From assembly GCA_001931875.2 (NCBI GenBank), contig MSJH02000657.1:372001-436000 (forward strand): a DNA stretch of 64,000 nucleotides, read 5' to 3'. Positions 12,420 to 27,606 of this stretch are shown one piece after another. The stretch is from Byssochlamys sp. IMV 00236 (taxonomy: Eukaryota; Ascomycota; Eurotiomycetes; Eurotiales; Thermoascaceae). Position 1 is the stretch's first letter. Each line of letters opens with the position of its first letter. Both the position numbers and the translations under genes were made by a program. Under the pieces are notes generated by a model that made no database searches, was not told the origin of the DNA, and saw nothing but the letters and a program-made list of their open reading frames with translations.

Positions 12420-13647
12420 ATGTCACAGATCACTGCTAGCCAGGCAGCTGCGCTGGCTTCCTTCAAGGCATCATGCGCCGAGAGAGGACTTCTTGAGCAT
12501 GCTGATGATTTGAAAGATGGAGACTTACCAGATGGGATAACTGACGACAGTACTCTTCTGTGAGTTAACCTTATGAATATAACACTACAATACAGAGGGA
12601 GGGAACTAAATTAGCAGACGTTTCCTGGAAGGCAACCAGATGGACGCTTCAAGAGCTCTCATGCAGTTTGAAGAAGCCACACAGTTCCATAAAAAGAATG
12701 AAGCCGTTAAACTGTACGATTTGATAAACGTGACTGATTTTGAGGACACTAGGAAGCTTGTTGGATGGGCCTTTCTTCAATCTCTATTCGATGGAGACTA
12801 ACGAGTACTTTACTCAGTACCCGCACTGGACAGGTCGTCGCGATAACCGAGGCTTGCCCATCATGATGATCGAGATGTCCTCCTTGAATCAAGATTCAGT
12901 GACCCATTGGCGCCAGACGAAGGACATGCCCAATTGCAGTACCGATACAGCCAGCAAGACTATATTGTCTCCCAATATGGCACAGCGAGCTTGTGTAAAT
13001 CACGATTATTTGACACGTTTCATATTCCCACTTTGTTCTGCAATGCGAGATCGACCAAACCCGTCTGAGCGAATAAGGAAATCTATCTATATCGTGGATG
13101 CATCTTCACTCTGTCTGAAACAAGCCTGGGACCTGAGAGAGTTTGCTCAAGACATTAGTTGGATACTGTCGACCTGTTACCCTGAGACCATCGAGCGGAT
13201 TTTTGTAAGTACTCTCTTCCTCGGTTCCATTTAATTCAGCGCTCATGTTGATAATGTGATGTGCGAATCTACCAGGTCTGTAGTGCGCCTTTATACTTTT
13301 CCAAGATTTGGGGAGTTCTGAAGAGATTTGTCAACCCAGCAACTGCCGAGAAGATCGTGGTTTTGAGGACAGCTGAAGTTTATCCCACACTGAGCAAGTA
13401 CACCGACCATAAACATATCCCTGTTCAATTCGGTGGAGAGTTTGTCTTTACGAACGGCATGCTTCCCGATCTGGATGATAAGATACGGCAGGAATCACAA
13501 TGGGTCGGCCCTTTCAATGGAGATCTTCCTCCTGGTCCCATCAAATGGGTTCGGGAGTCACCAGGACACATGAAGGCAGCAGCCACGGGGACTGCTGATG
13601 GGGTTCGGAGAGCAGATGATGTTGTTATCATGAAGGATAATGATTGA
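12420..13647 (+). CDS. SEC14-like CRAL-TRIO lipid-transfer protein
   Basis: Predicted cytosolic phosphatidylinositol/phospholipid or small-lipid transfer protein. Four exons, 12420-12559, 12618-12759, 12818-13204 and 13276-13647, give 346 aa. The N-terminal CRAL-TRIO-N helix bundle includes the usual LLRFLEGNQMD stretch and an ETRKL-like DTRKL. The lipid-binding lobe follows with YPHWTGRRDNRGLP, a PETIERIFV segment and APLYFSKIW, and ends in the typical string-motif region with HIPVQFGGE. The second intron uses an unusual GTTGGA donor, but a CTAAC branch site and CAG acceptor at 12817 are good and only this splice restores the conserved YPHW. It diverges from the terpene synthase across 792 bp. 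A role in moving a terpene product is possible but unproven; general SEC14 paralogues are common in fungi. Confidence 0.88.
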
Positions 13648-14618
13648 AATTGAGGGAATATAGATGGATTCGAAAGATAACAATAAGTTCCAGAAAGAGA
13701 ACACAACAGCACTCGTTTGGCCACTGTTCCGGTAATACTCCCCGCCGATGGTACTTATTTTTCTTCACCATAACAATAGTCCAGAAGAAGCCACGAACAA
13801 GCTCTATTGGTTTGATTGCGCCTCAACATTCCGGACCGTGACGGCTATAGCCTTCCCCTCGGCAGGCATTAGTCCTAAGTACCCCGCAAACTCAAGGTTT
13901 CCGCGGGGTGAACTAAGAATTCTTGCTATTCGAATGTTTGTGTACACCAAAGCACTGTGACACATTGGAGAAAAGCCATCCTTCATCAAGATACCGTAAC
14001 CTATCCGAGTACGTGAACTACCAACCCTCGTGGTGTCCACCTCGGCTCGTTTCCGAGCCACTTTCGTGTATATCAGATTCAGGCAAGGGAGCCACTCCCG
14101 AACGTCGACAATCCATAACCGTCTGTCGGCTGTCTGGACGCCATGTGCTCGAGGGCGGGGGATATGTAGGAAAAGCTTGTCCACAGCTTGGCCAGGAGCC
14201 TAGCTTTGTCTTCTGGAAGCCAAAAGAGGCCGATTTGTGTCGGCATTTGCCGAACCTGTGCACACACTAGGTACTTATGGCGCACGTAAAAGAAAAACGC
14301 GAAAAAAACCGAGTGTCGTTCAGACCGTCTGGATTTCTCTGACACTAAACCCCGCGCAGCTTGCCACTATACACGATAGTATGCTAAAAAGCCGAAATTT
14401 AGCTACACGCGATAAGAGATTCCGGCATGGCGACAAGATATGGCCACCGTACCACATTGAAACGCGCTTATTCGTGTCTAGCTTCGGATAACAGACTTAA
14501 GTGGTATTCTAGAATGTGACCTGTCGCTCTTCTAAGGCACTGAGAATATTCTTCCCCGTGGGGGACGACTTCTTCCTTTTTCTGCTTTCCCTCGCGCGAC
14601 TTTCTCTCAGAATCAAAG
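13648..14618. other. Intergenic region upstream of NCS1 permease
   Basis: Contains a 126-codon minus-strand open frame at 13804-14184 with no recognisable domain and no intron support, which I do not call as a gene. Probably the SEC14-like 3' UTR and the permease promoter. Confidence 0.5.
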
Positions 14619-16300
14619 ATGGAGGCGGGATATCTTGAACCAGAGAAGGTCACGGAGACAGATCTGAGGGAGGTCCCCGTCGAGGAGAGGAACATCGTCA
14701 AGCCCTCTGGTTTTCTCGCTCGTTTTCGCTACTATGAGGAGCTCTTGGATCGGAAAATGGGGGTTGAGTCGCATAGTCTCGACCGAGTGCATCCCGAGGA
14801 CCGCAAACCGCCAAACCCACTTGTGATGGCCTTCATGTGGGCATCGGCGACGATGAATCTGAGTTGTTTCAGTACCGGATTCCTGGGAAACCAATTCGGG
14901 CTGTCACTATCACAAACCATCCCGATCACAATCTTTGCAACATTGCTTGGTAGTGCTGTTACGGTTCGGAACATTCCCAGCTGATAAGATGAGATGCCTA
15001 CAGATCTAGATACTGGAGGATCTCTGTTTTTCTTACGTCGCTTACTCTTGTCTGTTAGGGATGGTGTGCAACTATGGGCCCCGGTACTGGCCTTCGTCAG
15101 GTAGCGATATCCAGATACTCCTTTGGTTTCTACCCGTCGTCTATCATTGCCGCCCTGAATGTCGTCGAGCAGCTTGGCTGGTCTTCCGTAAGCTGTATCA
15201 CAGGAGGCCTCGCCCTCAGCGCCGTATCTGACGGTCGTGTCTCGATTGCGGTTGGAGTGGTTATCGTTGCAGTGGTCAGTCTGTTATTTAGCTTCGTTGG
15301 GCTGAGGGGCGTCCTTGCGTATGAAAAATATGCCTGGATCCTATTCTTCATCATCTTCATGATTATCTATGGAGAAGCTGCGCACCGCGCAGACCTGAAA
15401 GCACCACCGAAGGTAACAGGAATGACACAGTCCGGCCAGGTCTTGAGTCTCATCAGCGTGGTCTATGGATCGAGCGCGTCGTGGAGCTCAATTGTGTCTG
15501 ATTTCTACGTGCATTACCCGGTCAACACGCCAAAGATCAAGATCTTCCTTTACACGTGTCTGGGCATAACCATTCCGACATGTATCGGAATGCTGCTGGG
15601 TTGTGCCGTCAGCTCAGCCCTCGCAACCAATCCTGAATGGTCTGCTGCATACGATGGTGGAATCGGTGAACTCCTCCAAGTTATCATCTATCCCAGGGGT
15701 TTTGCAAAGCTTCTACTCGTATTACTCGTCCTTTCCGGAAGTAAGTACTTAATGATAAGTAACTATTCTCCACCCAAAATCAGTAACTAACAACTCTCTC
15801 TCATAGTTGGCGTGAACTGCATCGCCATATACGCCGGCGCGCTTTCCGCTCAACTATTTGCTAAACCATTCCAGGCAGTTCCCCGAACCATCTGGACCAT
15901 CATTGTCTTTGGATGTATCCTCGTCATCGGCATCGCCGGACGAGATCACCTGCTCGAAGTACTCGAAAACTTTCTCTCCCTCCTAGGCTACTGGAATACT
16001 TCATTTTTCGTCATCCTCTTCTTAGAACACTACCTCTTCCGCGGAGGCAACCTGGCAAACTACGATCTGGACGCGTGGAATACTCCTTCGAAGCTACCCG
16101 TCGGAATCGCAGGTCTCACGGCCTTCCTGTGCGGAATGGCGGGTTGGGTTGTCGGGATGGTGGAGACGTATTATGTTGGGGTCATTGCGAAGATGATCGG
16201 TCATTATGGGGGCGATGTTGCTAATGAGTTGGCTCTGGTGTTTTCGGCCGTTTCGTATGTGCCGTTGAGGAAGTTGGAATTGAAGTATATTGGACGATAG
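14619..16300 (+). CDS. NCS1 purine/cytosine-type permease
   Basis: Plasma-membrane proton symporter of the nucleobase-cation-symport-1 family, Fcy2/FcyB branch, expected to take up cytosine and purines. Three exons, 14619-14963, 15059-15740 and 15807-16300, give 506 aa, the family norm. The acidic N-terminus carries the LDRKMGVES and PEDRKPPNPL motifs. About 12 hydrophobic spans follow, with the diagnostic GPGTGLRQ loop after the first intron, VYGSSASWSSI in the middle and an NTSFFVILFLEHY segment near the end. Intron 1 uses a GTTCGG donor. It is chosen because it alone joins SAVT to GWCATMGPG in frame. Substrate choice (cytosine, adenine, or a vitamin B6-like compound) cannot be settled. No nucleobase-catabolic gene is adjacent. 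Confidence 0.9.
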
Positions 16301-16847
16301 ATGAGATGAGATGAGATATATATATATATCTACCAATATATATCAAAAACGGTAATTCATAGGATTGTAAACTTACGCGCCTTGAAATAGAATCACCGGC
16401 TAAATAAGCAATAATTACCAGGCAGTCGGGATTGGCGCACTGGCGAGGGGGTCGATATAGAGTGATATATTGCAGTATGGGCCTGCATAGGGGACACGTG
16501 ACGCATTGAAAAAGTATAGGTTTGTGTCTTGGATTCGAAATCGAAAGCCGGGAATACATATATATTTAATATTGAAAGCCTCTAGACGAACCAACAATGT
16601 TTACGTCTGAATTGAAGAGGAAATTCTCTAGTATGTAAATATATATCCAGTTTACCTACATGATTGACGTGTGGTCAATGTTCTTATGTGTGTACGATGA
16701 CTCTGAGCATTCAGTGAGTTAGCTACAAGTGATCTTTGAGCGACACTGAGTATGAGACTTCACTGCTGGGGTTCTCGAACCAAGAAGAGAGTCTATTCGG
16801 AGCATCCCACACATTTTGATTAAATTTGATTAAATGCTTCACAAAAA

Positions 16848-16867
16848 NNNNNNNNNNNNNNNNNNNN

Positions 16868-16900
<33 letters not shown>
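16848..16900. other. Assembly gap (20 N) plus A33 homopolymer
   Basis: Ns at 16848-16867 are preceded by five As and followed by 33 As. The true poly(A) tract is probably longer and caused the break. It could be a simple homopolymer or the tail of a retroposed sequence on the + strand. Confidence 0.9.
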
Positions 16901-16903
<3 letters not shown>

Positions 16904-17982
16904 AGAAGGGAGGGGGTTAGGATAACCGACCGTTATCCGTCAGGCACAGGTAAAACCATTTTCCGGAGGGGCAGCCCATCTCAACCATGGATTCTTTCAT
17001 TAACAGTAGAAGCTCATAGGTTCCAAGCCTGCGGCGTCCTGAAATAGAGGGGCAGGGATTCGGCATCCTACGGCCCTTTTTTGTGGTCTCTGTCGGGTAG
17101 AGGGAAGCCGGATGTGTGATTCGTCGTTCGGGAAGAAGTGCGGTGCAGATCGCGCTGGATGCTTTGGGTCTACGGTGCGAACGGGATCGATCCGATAAGA
17201 GAAAATGTAAAAATTGATGGATTTGAGTGGGCTGCTGCGAGTTTTTGTGATGGACCTATGCTTTTCGAGATGGGGTCTAGCCATGAGTTAATAAGTCAGG
17301 CAACGGGGTTGATCGCGGTTCATCCAGAGTTCCAGACGTTCTAGACGAGGGAGTGGGTTGGGTAGGGTTACTGAAGTTCGCACTGTCCTGCACGATCAGT
17401 AGAGGGGAGAGATATCACAATTTGGGAGAAGTTTGGCCTCCAGAAAAGGGATAAAAACATTGATGAGATTCTCGTACTTTCTCACGGCTGGACGCACTGA
17501 GTATTGTACAGTACGAGCGCCTGTGAGATGCCAATCTGATTTAGGGAACGGTCGGGGCGAGTCGCCTATCTGGTTTCACAAGGACTGTGCTTAGGAACCG
17601 CCGCGGAACCTCGGATAGAGATTCGAAGAAAGACCATGGAAACGGCCAAGCCACGATGGAGAATGAGCAAAAACGACAGGGAACTGAGGGAAGTCATTAG
17701 GGTTTGTATATCGACAACATTTGCTGCAGACCGATAAGATTCCAGTGATTGTCTACTTCGGGGGCATATTCGGTGTTTATCTGGCCGTGTGCCATCGCCA
17801 TAGGGTGCGCGGGATCATTCAACTTTCGCGGAATCAAGACGGATGAGAGACATGGCCAGTGACAGTCCGCGTCGCATGGTACTTTCGACGATTGGTTCGA
17901 GGGGCCCTATTTTCAGCACCTTATTTAGTCTGGACGCAGCATGAAGGACTACTAGTTATGTACCGATAGAATGCAAGGGTAT

Positions 17983-18010
17983 ATCGCCCGTATCGAGTAA
18001 TACGGGCGAT
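17983..18010. repeat. Perfect 11-bp inverted repeat with 6-nt loop
   Basis: Arms ATCGCCCGTAT (17983-17993) and ATACGGGCGAT (18000-18010) are exact reverse complements. A hairpin or a dimeric protein site is possible. It lies in DNA with no recognised gene. Confidence 0.85.
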
Positions 18011-19341
18011 GGAGGACGGAATGAATTCAACATTGGGCCGTGGACAGGAGGGGCACCTGCACTCGGATACGACCGTGTTCCATCCTGACAGAGCGCAAGG
18101 GTCGGTTGGGCCAGAAAGACATCTAGTGCCTGCTGTCGTTGAGTTGGACGGTCTCATGAACCACGATGGATCAGGCAGAAGGAAAACACGGAGATGTAGA
18201 TGGCCCTTTCCGCTGTGTTGGTATAATGAAGAATGTTCAGACGCCCTGTTGATGCGCTGTCCCTTGACGTGGTAACCCCGCCTCATTTGAGAAGACGGTG
18301 ACATGTATAGAGTAGTCCTCAGTGGTCAAGTTAGTATATTACCCAAATCAGTAAGTAATGCACATAAATGGAATCGAGAGTAAGACAGTAGTATATTGGC
18401 ACATCATCCAGATTGGATTTGAGCTTCCTCATGCGAACTGTATGGATGTCTTGGGACGACTCGTTGCTAGCTCGTAGCTTGCTTTTGGCACGACGAACAT
18501 GCTAAGAAATCAGCATCAGCATCACTGCAGCAGTTGGTCCTGGCAGATGCATCCTAGCCACAAACTAGTTAGTCTAGATACACCATTGTTAGCGGACAAG
18601 AGAAGATCCAGCCTGTCGAACCGGGCTGGTGATGATTATCTATGGTGCCTGCGTTTTGCCCCGTTGGAGGTGTGCCTCTTGTCTTTGCGCCTGAGAGAGG
18701 CTGTGCCGCACTGCGAACTCATCGCCCAGCTAGTTAAGTATGGTATCCCAGAAAGAATAATAATCTCTGTGGATGAGACGATCGCTGGCGACTCCACCGC
18801 AGCAAAGCGTTGTTGTGAGCTTCTTTCCACTTTGCTTCTTCCCGCTTGCTGGGCCAGACGTCGCTTGTCTGGCTCTCTCGCTTGTCCCCGTCTCTTGTCG
18901 TCTGGACCCAAACCTTCATCGTCCTCTCCGTCGAACTCTCTCCATCTCCATGTCGCGTTATTCTTCTTTGTTGTAGCTGTTTGTGCGGGCTCTCAGTGTC
19001 TCCTGCTGGAGGCTTTTATCCCAGCAGCATTGTTGATTGCAATTCTTTCTTCATTGCCACTGACCCTCTGGCGTTATTTGCCTTCCCCGAACGCCTTTCC
19101 CCGCCCGGTGACTCCACGTGCTTGTTGCTATCACCGGCCCTGTCACAGCTGCTTTTGCCCGTCTCCCTTGCGTTGCCATCTGCTTAATCCTCCCCCCGCC
19201 AGCTGCTCGTGCTGCTGCATTGTCCATCTAAAATCAGATCAAGAAGGCTGGCAGAGCCAGACTGCCGCCTTATAGGTGGCTTTGCACCACCGCCCTATCG
19301 CCCAGCCTGTCCTGCAACGGCTGCACCCGTCATCTGCCGCC

Positions 19342-22196
<2,855 letters not shown>

Positions 22197-24444
22197 ATGA
22201 CATTCCCATTTATCTGTCTGTCCCCTTATCACGTCCATTTCCTCTACTCTATTATACCCCGATGTCACCGTGCCAGTTGTCAAGGCTTCTGTCCACATAT
22301 TACCACCGGAGAGCGGCGATATCTTTTCATGTCTATCATTTGCCACGTTTTAGATGTCGATGGTTTCTTCACGGGACTTGCCTTATGTTATTTACCCCCA
22401 GGTCAGCGACCCTGTTTTATTCCCGATGTCATGGAATTCCCTCGGCCTTACGGTATCATGCCTTATGTGACTCTTTGAGTTTTTATGAATCTGAGATGCT
22501 AGTGCAATACGTCCTTTGAGAAAGTCTGATCTGTGTTTTTCAGTTATCCTGTACCCGTTTACTTGCAGTATCTGAGACACAATATTCCCAACAGAAAAGC
22601 AGTCGGCAAAGGCGCAACCTCCGAAAGAATCGATGATTCGTCACATCCTTGGAGGTCAGGTAGCCTTACTCATCCATCTCAGGTGTCCTAGGGTGCAGAT
22701 ACCTTGTTATTTTTTCCTTGTCAGAAAGTTGCAAGATGAAGAGATGTTATAAGGTACGGGTCAATCCCTCTTGTCATGCTTTCATGAAAAGTATATGCGG
22801 GAGTCATCCCTTTTTTTTTTTCTCTCGATCAGGCTCGTCCAAGCCCGTGTCGTTCGATGTATGTACATAGGCGCAGAACATAGGTACCGCCCGAATTTCC
22901 CAGTCAATCTAGTTTGGGGAAATAGATATTTAGAACTTGTGGTGTTCTATTCCAGTGGTCCGCATTCCTTTCCTGCGACCATCAAGTTTAAGACGCGTGA
23001 GATCGAGCGTATTTACCTGTACAAATCTTATCTGGAACGACAAGTTCTAGACGGAATTACTAGAGATGTAAAGAAAGTGGCCTTGTGAAAAAATCATCTT
23101 GAGTCCTCACTGCTTACTTTAGGCTGGAAGGGCATTTGATCTTTACCCATGAGACATGCCAGTGCGCTAACTAGTACCTCAGTACGGAGTACTACCTGTC
23201 CCCCAAAATGCAGCTCACCAAAAGCCATTTCCATCCTGGGACAGGAGCATTGCTACTTTACTTATGTGAATGCGAGCTGAAGAAAGCCGTCCGCAACGGT
23301 AGGTTGCGTTTTCACAAAACAAGTTTTCTAGCACTGGGCTATTATTCTGCAATATGAAAACTGCACTGGAACGATCAGAACTATAAAAACGATAGTAAAT
23401 AATATAGTGCCAACAATATGATCGTTACTCTGCAGCAGCTAGTTATATGACGAGTTCACTAGGCCCTGGCAAGTCTGTTTTTGAACTCAGGAATTACTGA
23501 AATTTTGTTGCCATAGGCCGTGAGATTAATACGTGCATTCCCTCACCTTGAAACCTTGGGATGACCTTCGATGGACCGTTGACGATTGCCAGGATCATCA
23601 ACCTTTGATAGGCAACAGGAGATTTGCAAATTTTAATTGTTTAAGCACAGCACAAGTTACGGGGATAAATCACTGCTTTTTTGTCTTCATAACTCGTTAC
23701 AGCATATCTCGATTTCGCACTTCCAGCAAGACTTCAGATATTGATCATAGAGATCTCTAAAGAGAAAACGGTCAGCACATTTGCTCGTCTTCCGCTGGAG
23801 TTACTGTCAATGATTCTCTGCATGTCAGATGAGAGATCTTCAGACAAGATCGGCTTAGAAGATGAAAAGAAGGAACTTGTCTGCTGTGACAAGTGAGCTT
23901 CTCGCAGAGTAAAAATGGATCATCCAGCATCGTCATAGTTAACTTAGCCTTCCCAGCGCCCGCTTACTCACCCGCGCAGTGAGCCACTCAGCGCTTGCGC
24001 AGCCGCTCTCCGCCTACTTGATGATCACTCGCTCCGCCCGCTCCTCCAGGTTGCAGCGTTTCCCATTGCTACCCTCGCCGCAGACTCGTTCTCTCTTCGA
24101 GATTATACTGATTAAACTCTGAACTGAAAGACCTCTCACATCTCACTCGCTCGTCTGTGTGCGAGACGACGAAGTCCTCCGCTTCTTTCTCAGTCGCCGT
24201 GCCGGGGAGGTTAGGCTGCGAACGTCTCCGCGCTCCGTGAAATCTATCCAAGGTGTCAACATTTCTGAACTGGTTGGATTGATTGTGCTGCCGGATCTTG
24301 GACCCAGTCTATGGTTTATTCCAGGTCGCAATACTGCGAACAGTTTGATTCTTCCCGGACTGTTTCTCTGTGCTTGGCAGTCGTTATAGAGGGGTAGAAG
24401 GGTAGCTTGGTCTAGTGTGGTGGTTGGAGACACCATTGTTCGCC
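22197..24444. other. Intergenic region ste20-hse1
   Basis: 2.2 kb. The first part is likely the ste20 3' UTR. A T-rich tract at 22811-22822 and several weak open frames (about 105 codons at most) show no family similarity. From 23950 the sequence turns GC-rich and probably is the hse1 promoter and leader. No gene is supported. Confidence 0.5.
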
Positions 24445-26907
24445 ATGTTTCGAGCGCAACAGAACGCCTTCGACGACGCCGTCGGTGAGTACCAATTATT
24501 TCTTACTGTTGTTCATGAGCGTACGCATGAGTGGATTATTCGCTCTTATTCTTGCTTCCATATGATGACCACATCGCCTGACACAATGTATGTACTTCAT
24601 GCTGACCTTCCTTTTTATATAGCCAAGGCGACGGATGAGAACCTTACCTCCGAGAACTGGGAATATATCCTAGTACGTCCTCTATTTCCTTCACCCTTTC
24701 GATATTATTCTGCGTTCGGATAAGGGAGCTGACCGGGTTATTCCGTGCTCTAGGACGTTTGCGATAAGGTCTCCGCTGAGGAGTCAGGGTATGATTATCT
24801 CATGGTGTGGGCAGACGGGGAAACGAAATGCTGATAGAATGGCATAAATACAGGGCAAAGGATGCTGTTGCGGCTTTGATCAAGAGACTGGCGCACCGCA
24901 ATGCCAATGTCCAGCTTTACACCCTGGAGGTACAGTCACTGGTCTGGCCCTTTGGATATTATGGTCGGTCGCTGATTCTGGAAATTATAGCTTGCAAATG
25001 CTCTATCGCAGAACTGCGGTCCGGTTATCCATCGCGAACTGGCGTCTAGGAGCTTTACCGATTCGTTGTTGCGTCTCGCCAATGATAGGGTAAGTTCGAC
25101 TTTCAAGATCAGCTTCGTTCCTATGATGGATGAATCGCAGGATTACTGATATACTTTTGTGTCATCCATAGAACACACACCAACAAGTCAAATCAAAGAT
25201 AGTCGAACGTATGGAGGAGTGGACAGAGATGTTTTCTAGCAATCCCGATTTCGGTATTATGGAGCAGGCATATATGAAGCTGAAGACAACCAGTGTGTAA
25301 TTTGCAAAGATATTCTGTTCATTCTCTTACTGACGTTGCACAGACCCAAGCCTGCGGCCTCCTTCGAAGCCTACAAAACGCCAAATCACAGACATTGACC
25401 GTCAGAAGGAAGAGGAAGAGTTGCAGATGGCCCTTGCCCTGTCGGTAAAGGACAAGACAGCCGCCGGTCCATCCACACAATCGCAGGCCGCTGCTCCATC
25501 CAGTTCATCGCCCGCTGCACAGACCACTCAGTCAGCCGCTCCTCAGCCAGTTCCGTCAGGAACAACTGCTGCAACCGTTTCACGTGTCAGGGCGCTATAC
25601 GACTTCCAGCCATCAGAGCCCGGAGAACTGCAGTTCCGTAAGGGTGATATCATTGCTGTCATAGAATCCGTGTATAAGGATTGGTGGAAGGGTTCAATCA
25701 GAGGACAGACAGGCATTTTCCCGTTGAACTATGTGGAAAAGCTTCCCGATCCAACAGAGCAGGATTTGCAGCGCGAAGCTCAGATGGAAGCAGAAGTCTT
25801 TTCACAGATCAAGAATGTCGAAAAGCTGTTGACACTTCTGAGTACTAGCGGTTCGGAGCTCAACGTCCAAGACAACGAAGAAATAACTTCATTATATCAC
25901 TCAACGCTGGCAATCCGGCCAAAGTTGATCGAGTTGATCGGAAAATATTCGCAAAAGAAAGGTCCGTTATGCTGTTATTTACCCTTTGGTGGTTTCCTTC
26001 CATACTCACAGTCGTAGATGAGTTTACCCAGTTGAACGAGAGATTCATCAAGGCGCGAAGAGACTACGAAGCTCTGTTGGAGGCGTCAATGTCCCACCCG
26101 GCGCAGCCTCAGTATGGCAGGCCTGCACAGGCGCCTTATGGTTATGCCGCTCCAGGCGCACCACAGGTGTACCCTCCTGGGGTTCCGCCTCCAGACCCCC
26201 AGAGATATTTCAGCCCCCGTCCTCAAGGTTCGTAGTTGAGTCGTATGCCAGGATTTCTTAGTTCTAATGTCTTACACTAAGCAGACTCTCAAACGCCGCA
26301 GCCAGGCTATTATGGAGCGGAACAGGTGCAGCCTCCTTATCCAACATCCTCTCAGTCGCCTGATCTGCGAAACAGGACACCTACTGGCGCACGTCCTCTG
26401 CAGCCCCAGCAACAGCCAGCTCCTGACTCCTACCAGCCTACATACCACCGTCCCCAATCCACCTACGACAACCCCCAGGAGCTGGGGACGTCTGTTTACG
26501 ACACACCAGTCGAAAGTTCAAGCGCGAACCAACCGCCATTCTCTCATGGCGCACAGCATCCTCCTGCTCCTCACCAACAATTCCAGCAGGAGCAGCAGCA
26601 GCAGCAGGACTATTCGCCGTCTGTCTACTCACCAGATGGTGGCCCTCCTCCTTCCAGTGCGGGCACTATCCAGCCGCCTCACTCCCAGTTCCCGCCGCCG
26701 CAACAACAACCGCCATATCCTACATCAACTATCCCTATGCACCAGCCACCACCCTCTCACCAACCTCCTCCGATCCCCTCAGCTAGTCCTCAGCCTACGC
26801 CATATCCATCTCTGAATGCCGGTGCGCCCCAAGGAAGTGGATATGAGGCATACAAGCCGCCACAGGCGAGCTCTGTGAACGCGAATCCGGCGTCGTACTA
26901 TAGATAA
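24445..26907 (+). CDS. hse1: ESCRT-0 subunit Hse1 (STAM homologue)
   Basis: Partner of Vps27 in ESCRT-0, binding ubiquitinated cargo on endosomes for sorting into multivesicular bodies. Nine exons (24445-24484, 24623-24672, 24754-24788, 24854-24929, 24991-25089, 25172-25292, 25344-25961, 26018-26227, 26285-26907) give 623 aa. The VHS domain occupies about residues 1-150 (ATDENLTSENWEYIL, QNCGPVIHREL). A ubiquitin-interacting motif follows at ~163-176 (EEEELQMALALS), then an SH3 domain at ~220-275 (ALYDFQPSEPGEL, DWWKGS, GIFPLNYVE) and a GAT/coiled-coil Vps27-binding region to ~400. The tail is very Pro/Gln/Tyr-rich. Intron 7 uses a GTCCGT and intron 8 a GTTCGT donor. The domain order is diagnostic. 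The first five exons are very short, so their exact ends deserve transcript support. Confidence 0.95.
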
Positions 26908-27606
26908 GAGGCAGGCACGGGAATTATGAACGGTTGGACGGGATCATGAAGGAGATGCGACGGAAATCTAGGTTGAATGACCCCAAACTCAGTTCTTGTC
27001 CTCTCACACTTGGCGTGTGCCGTTTCCATAACTGCACATATTACTTTTAATGCTGTCATGACAGAAGCGTTGAAACTGTATGCTATTTAGGTACTGCTCT
27101 CGCGCTAGTAACTTTTTGGTCGAACTTGTAAAACTGAATCAAGGGGTAGCTCGAAGCATAAATACCCTTTCTAATCCTCCATAGTTGAACATTGGCTGGG
27201 ACCGTTGGAATAAATCCATGGTTCCTTTGCTATCATCACGTGATATCGTGTCAACCGATGCTCCGTTGTCTTCAACTGTCTCTCGTCTTCCAACAGCAGC
27301 GCAGAGGATTGCGCTGATCCCCTTATTGACATTAACTTTTGTACTGCTGAAGGGCCTTCTTTCAGAGGGATCTGTCCCGCCTCTTCACATTCTGAACCCC
27401 TTGAATGAGACGGCCACTTCGGCATAAGATACGCCATCCCGCGAAAGCTACCCCGCGCTTCGCGTCCTCACGGTGAGGACGATGTCGCAGTTCACTCGGA
27501 TTCCCATGCGGGTAGTATGATTGGAATCCTGAGATAACTCGCAGTCAAATATCATCGATACGTTGGGGCATACGCACCAGCCTCTGTGGTGGGTACCTGA
27601 GAGGCA
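26908..27606. promoter_or_regulatory. Intergenic region hse1-pan2
   Basis: About 700 bp with no gene. A palindromic E-box-like ATCACGTGAT lies at 27235-27244, the kind of site bound by bHLH factors in fungi, but about 360 bp from the pan2 start, so the link is only inferred. Confidence 0.45.

Larger units (their letters stand above)
16301..19341. other. 3-kb gene-poor region with assembly gap
   Basis: No reading frame shows family similarity. Visible contents are TA-dinucleotide tracts at 16318-16342, a 20-N gap followed by a 33-A homopolymer (16848-16900), a perfect 11-bp inverted repeat at 17983-18010, and a long stop-free frame at 18499-19275 in the C/T-rich leader of ste20, best read as 5' untranslated sequence. 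A degraded mobile element could lie around 17-18.4 kb, but I see no terminal repeats or transposase. Confidence 0.45.

Noticed and set aside
13804..14184. 126-codon minus-strand frame between the SEC14-like gene and the permease
   Set aside because: No domain, no splice structure and atypical composition.
9008..16300. Terpene synthase, SEC14-like gene and permease as a classical biosynthetic cluster
   Set aside because: No P450, oxidoreductase or pathway regulator is present, and an NCS1 permease has no expected role in terpene synthesis.
18499..19275. 258-codon open frame on + before ste20
   Set aside because: Low-complexity Ser/Leu/Cys composition in a pyrimidine-rich leader and no family similarity. 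Kept only as a possible upstream frame.
22771..23088. 105-codon + frame downstream of ste20
   Set aside because: No ATG at its start, no homologue recognised, no splice context.
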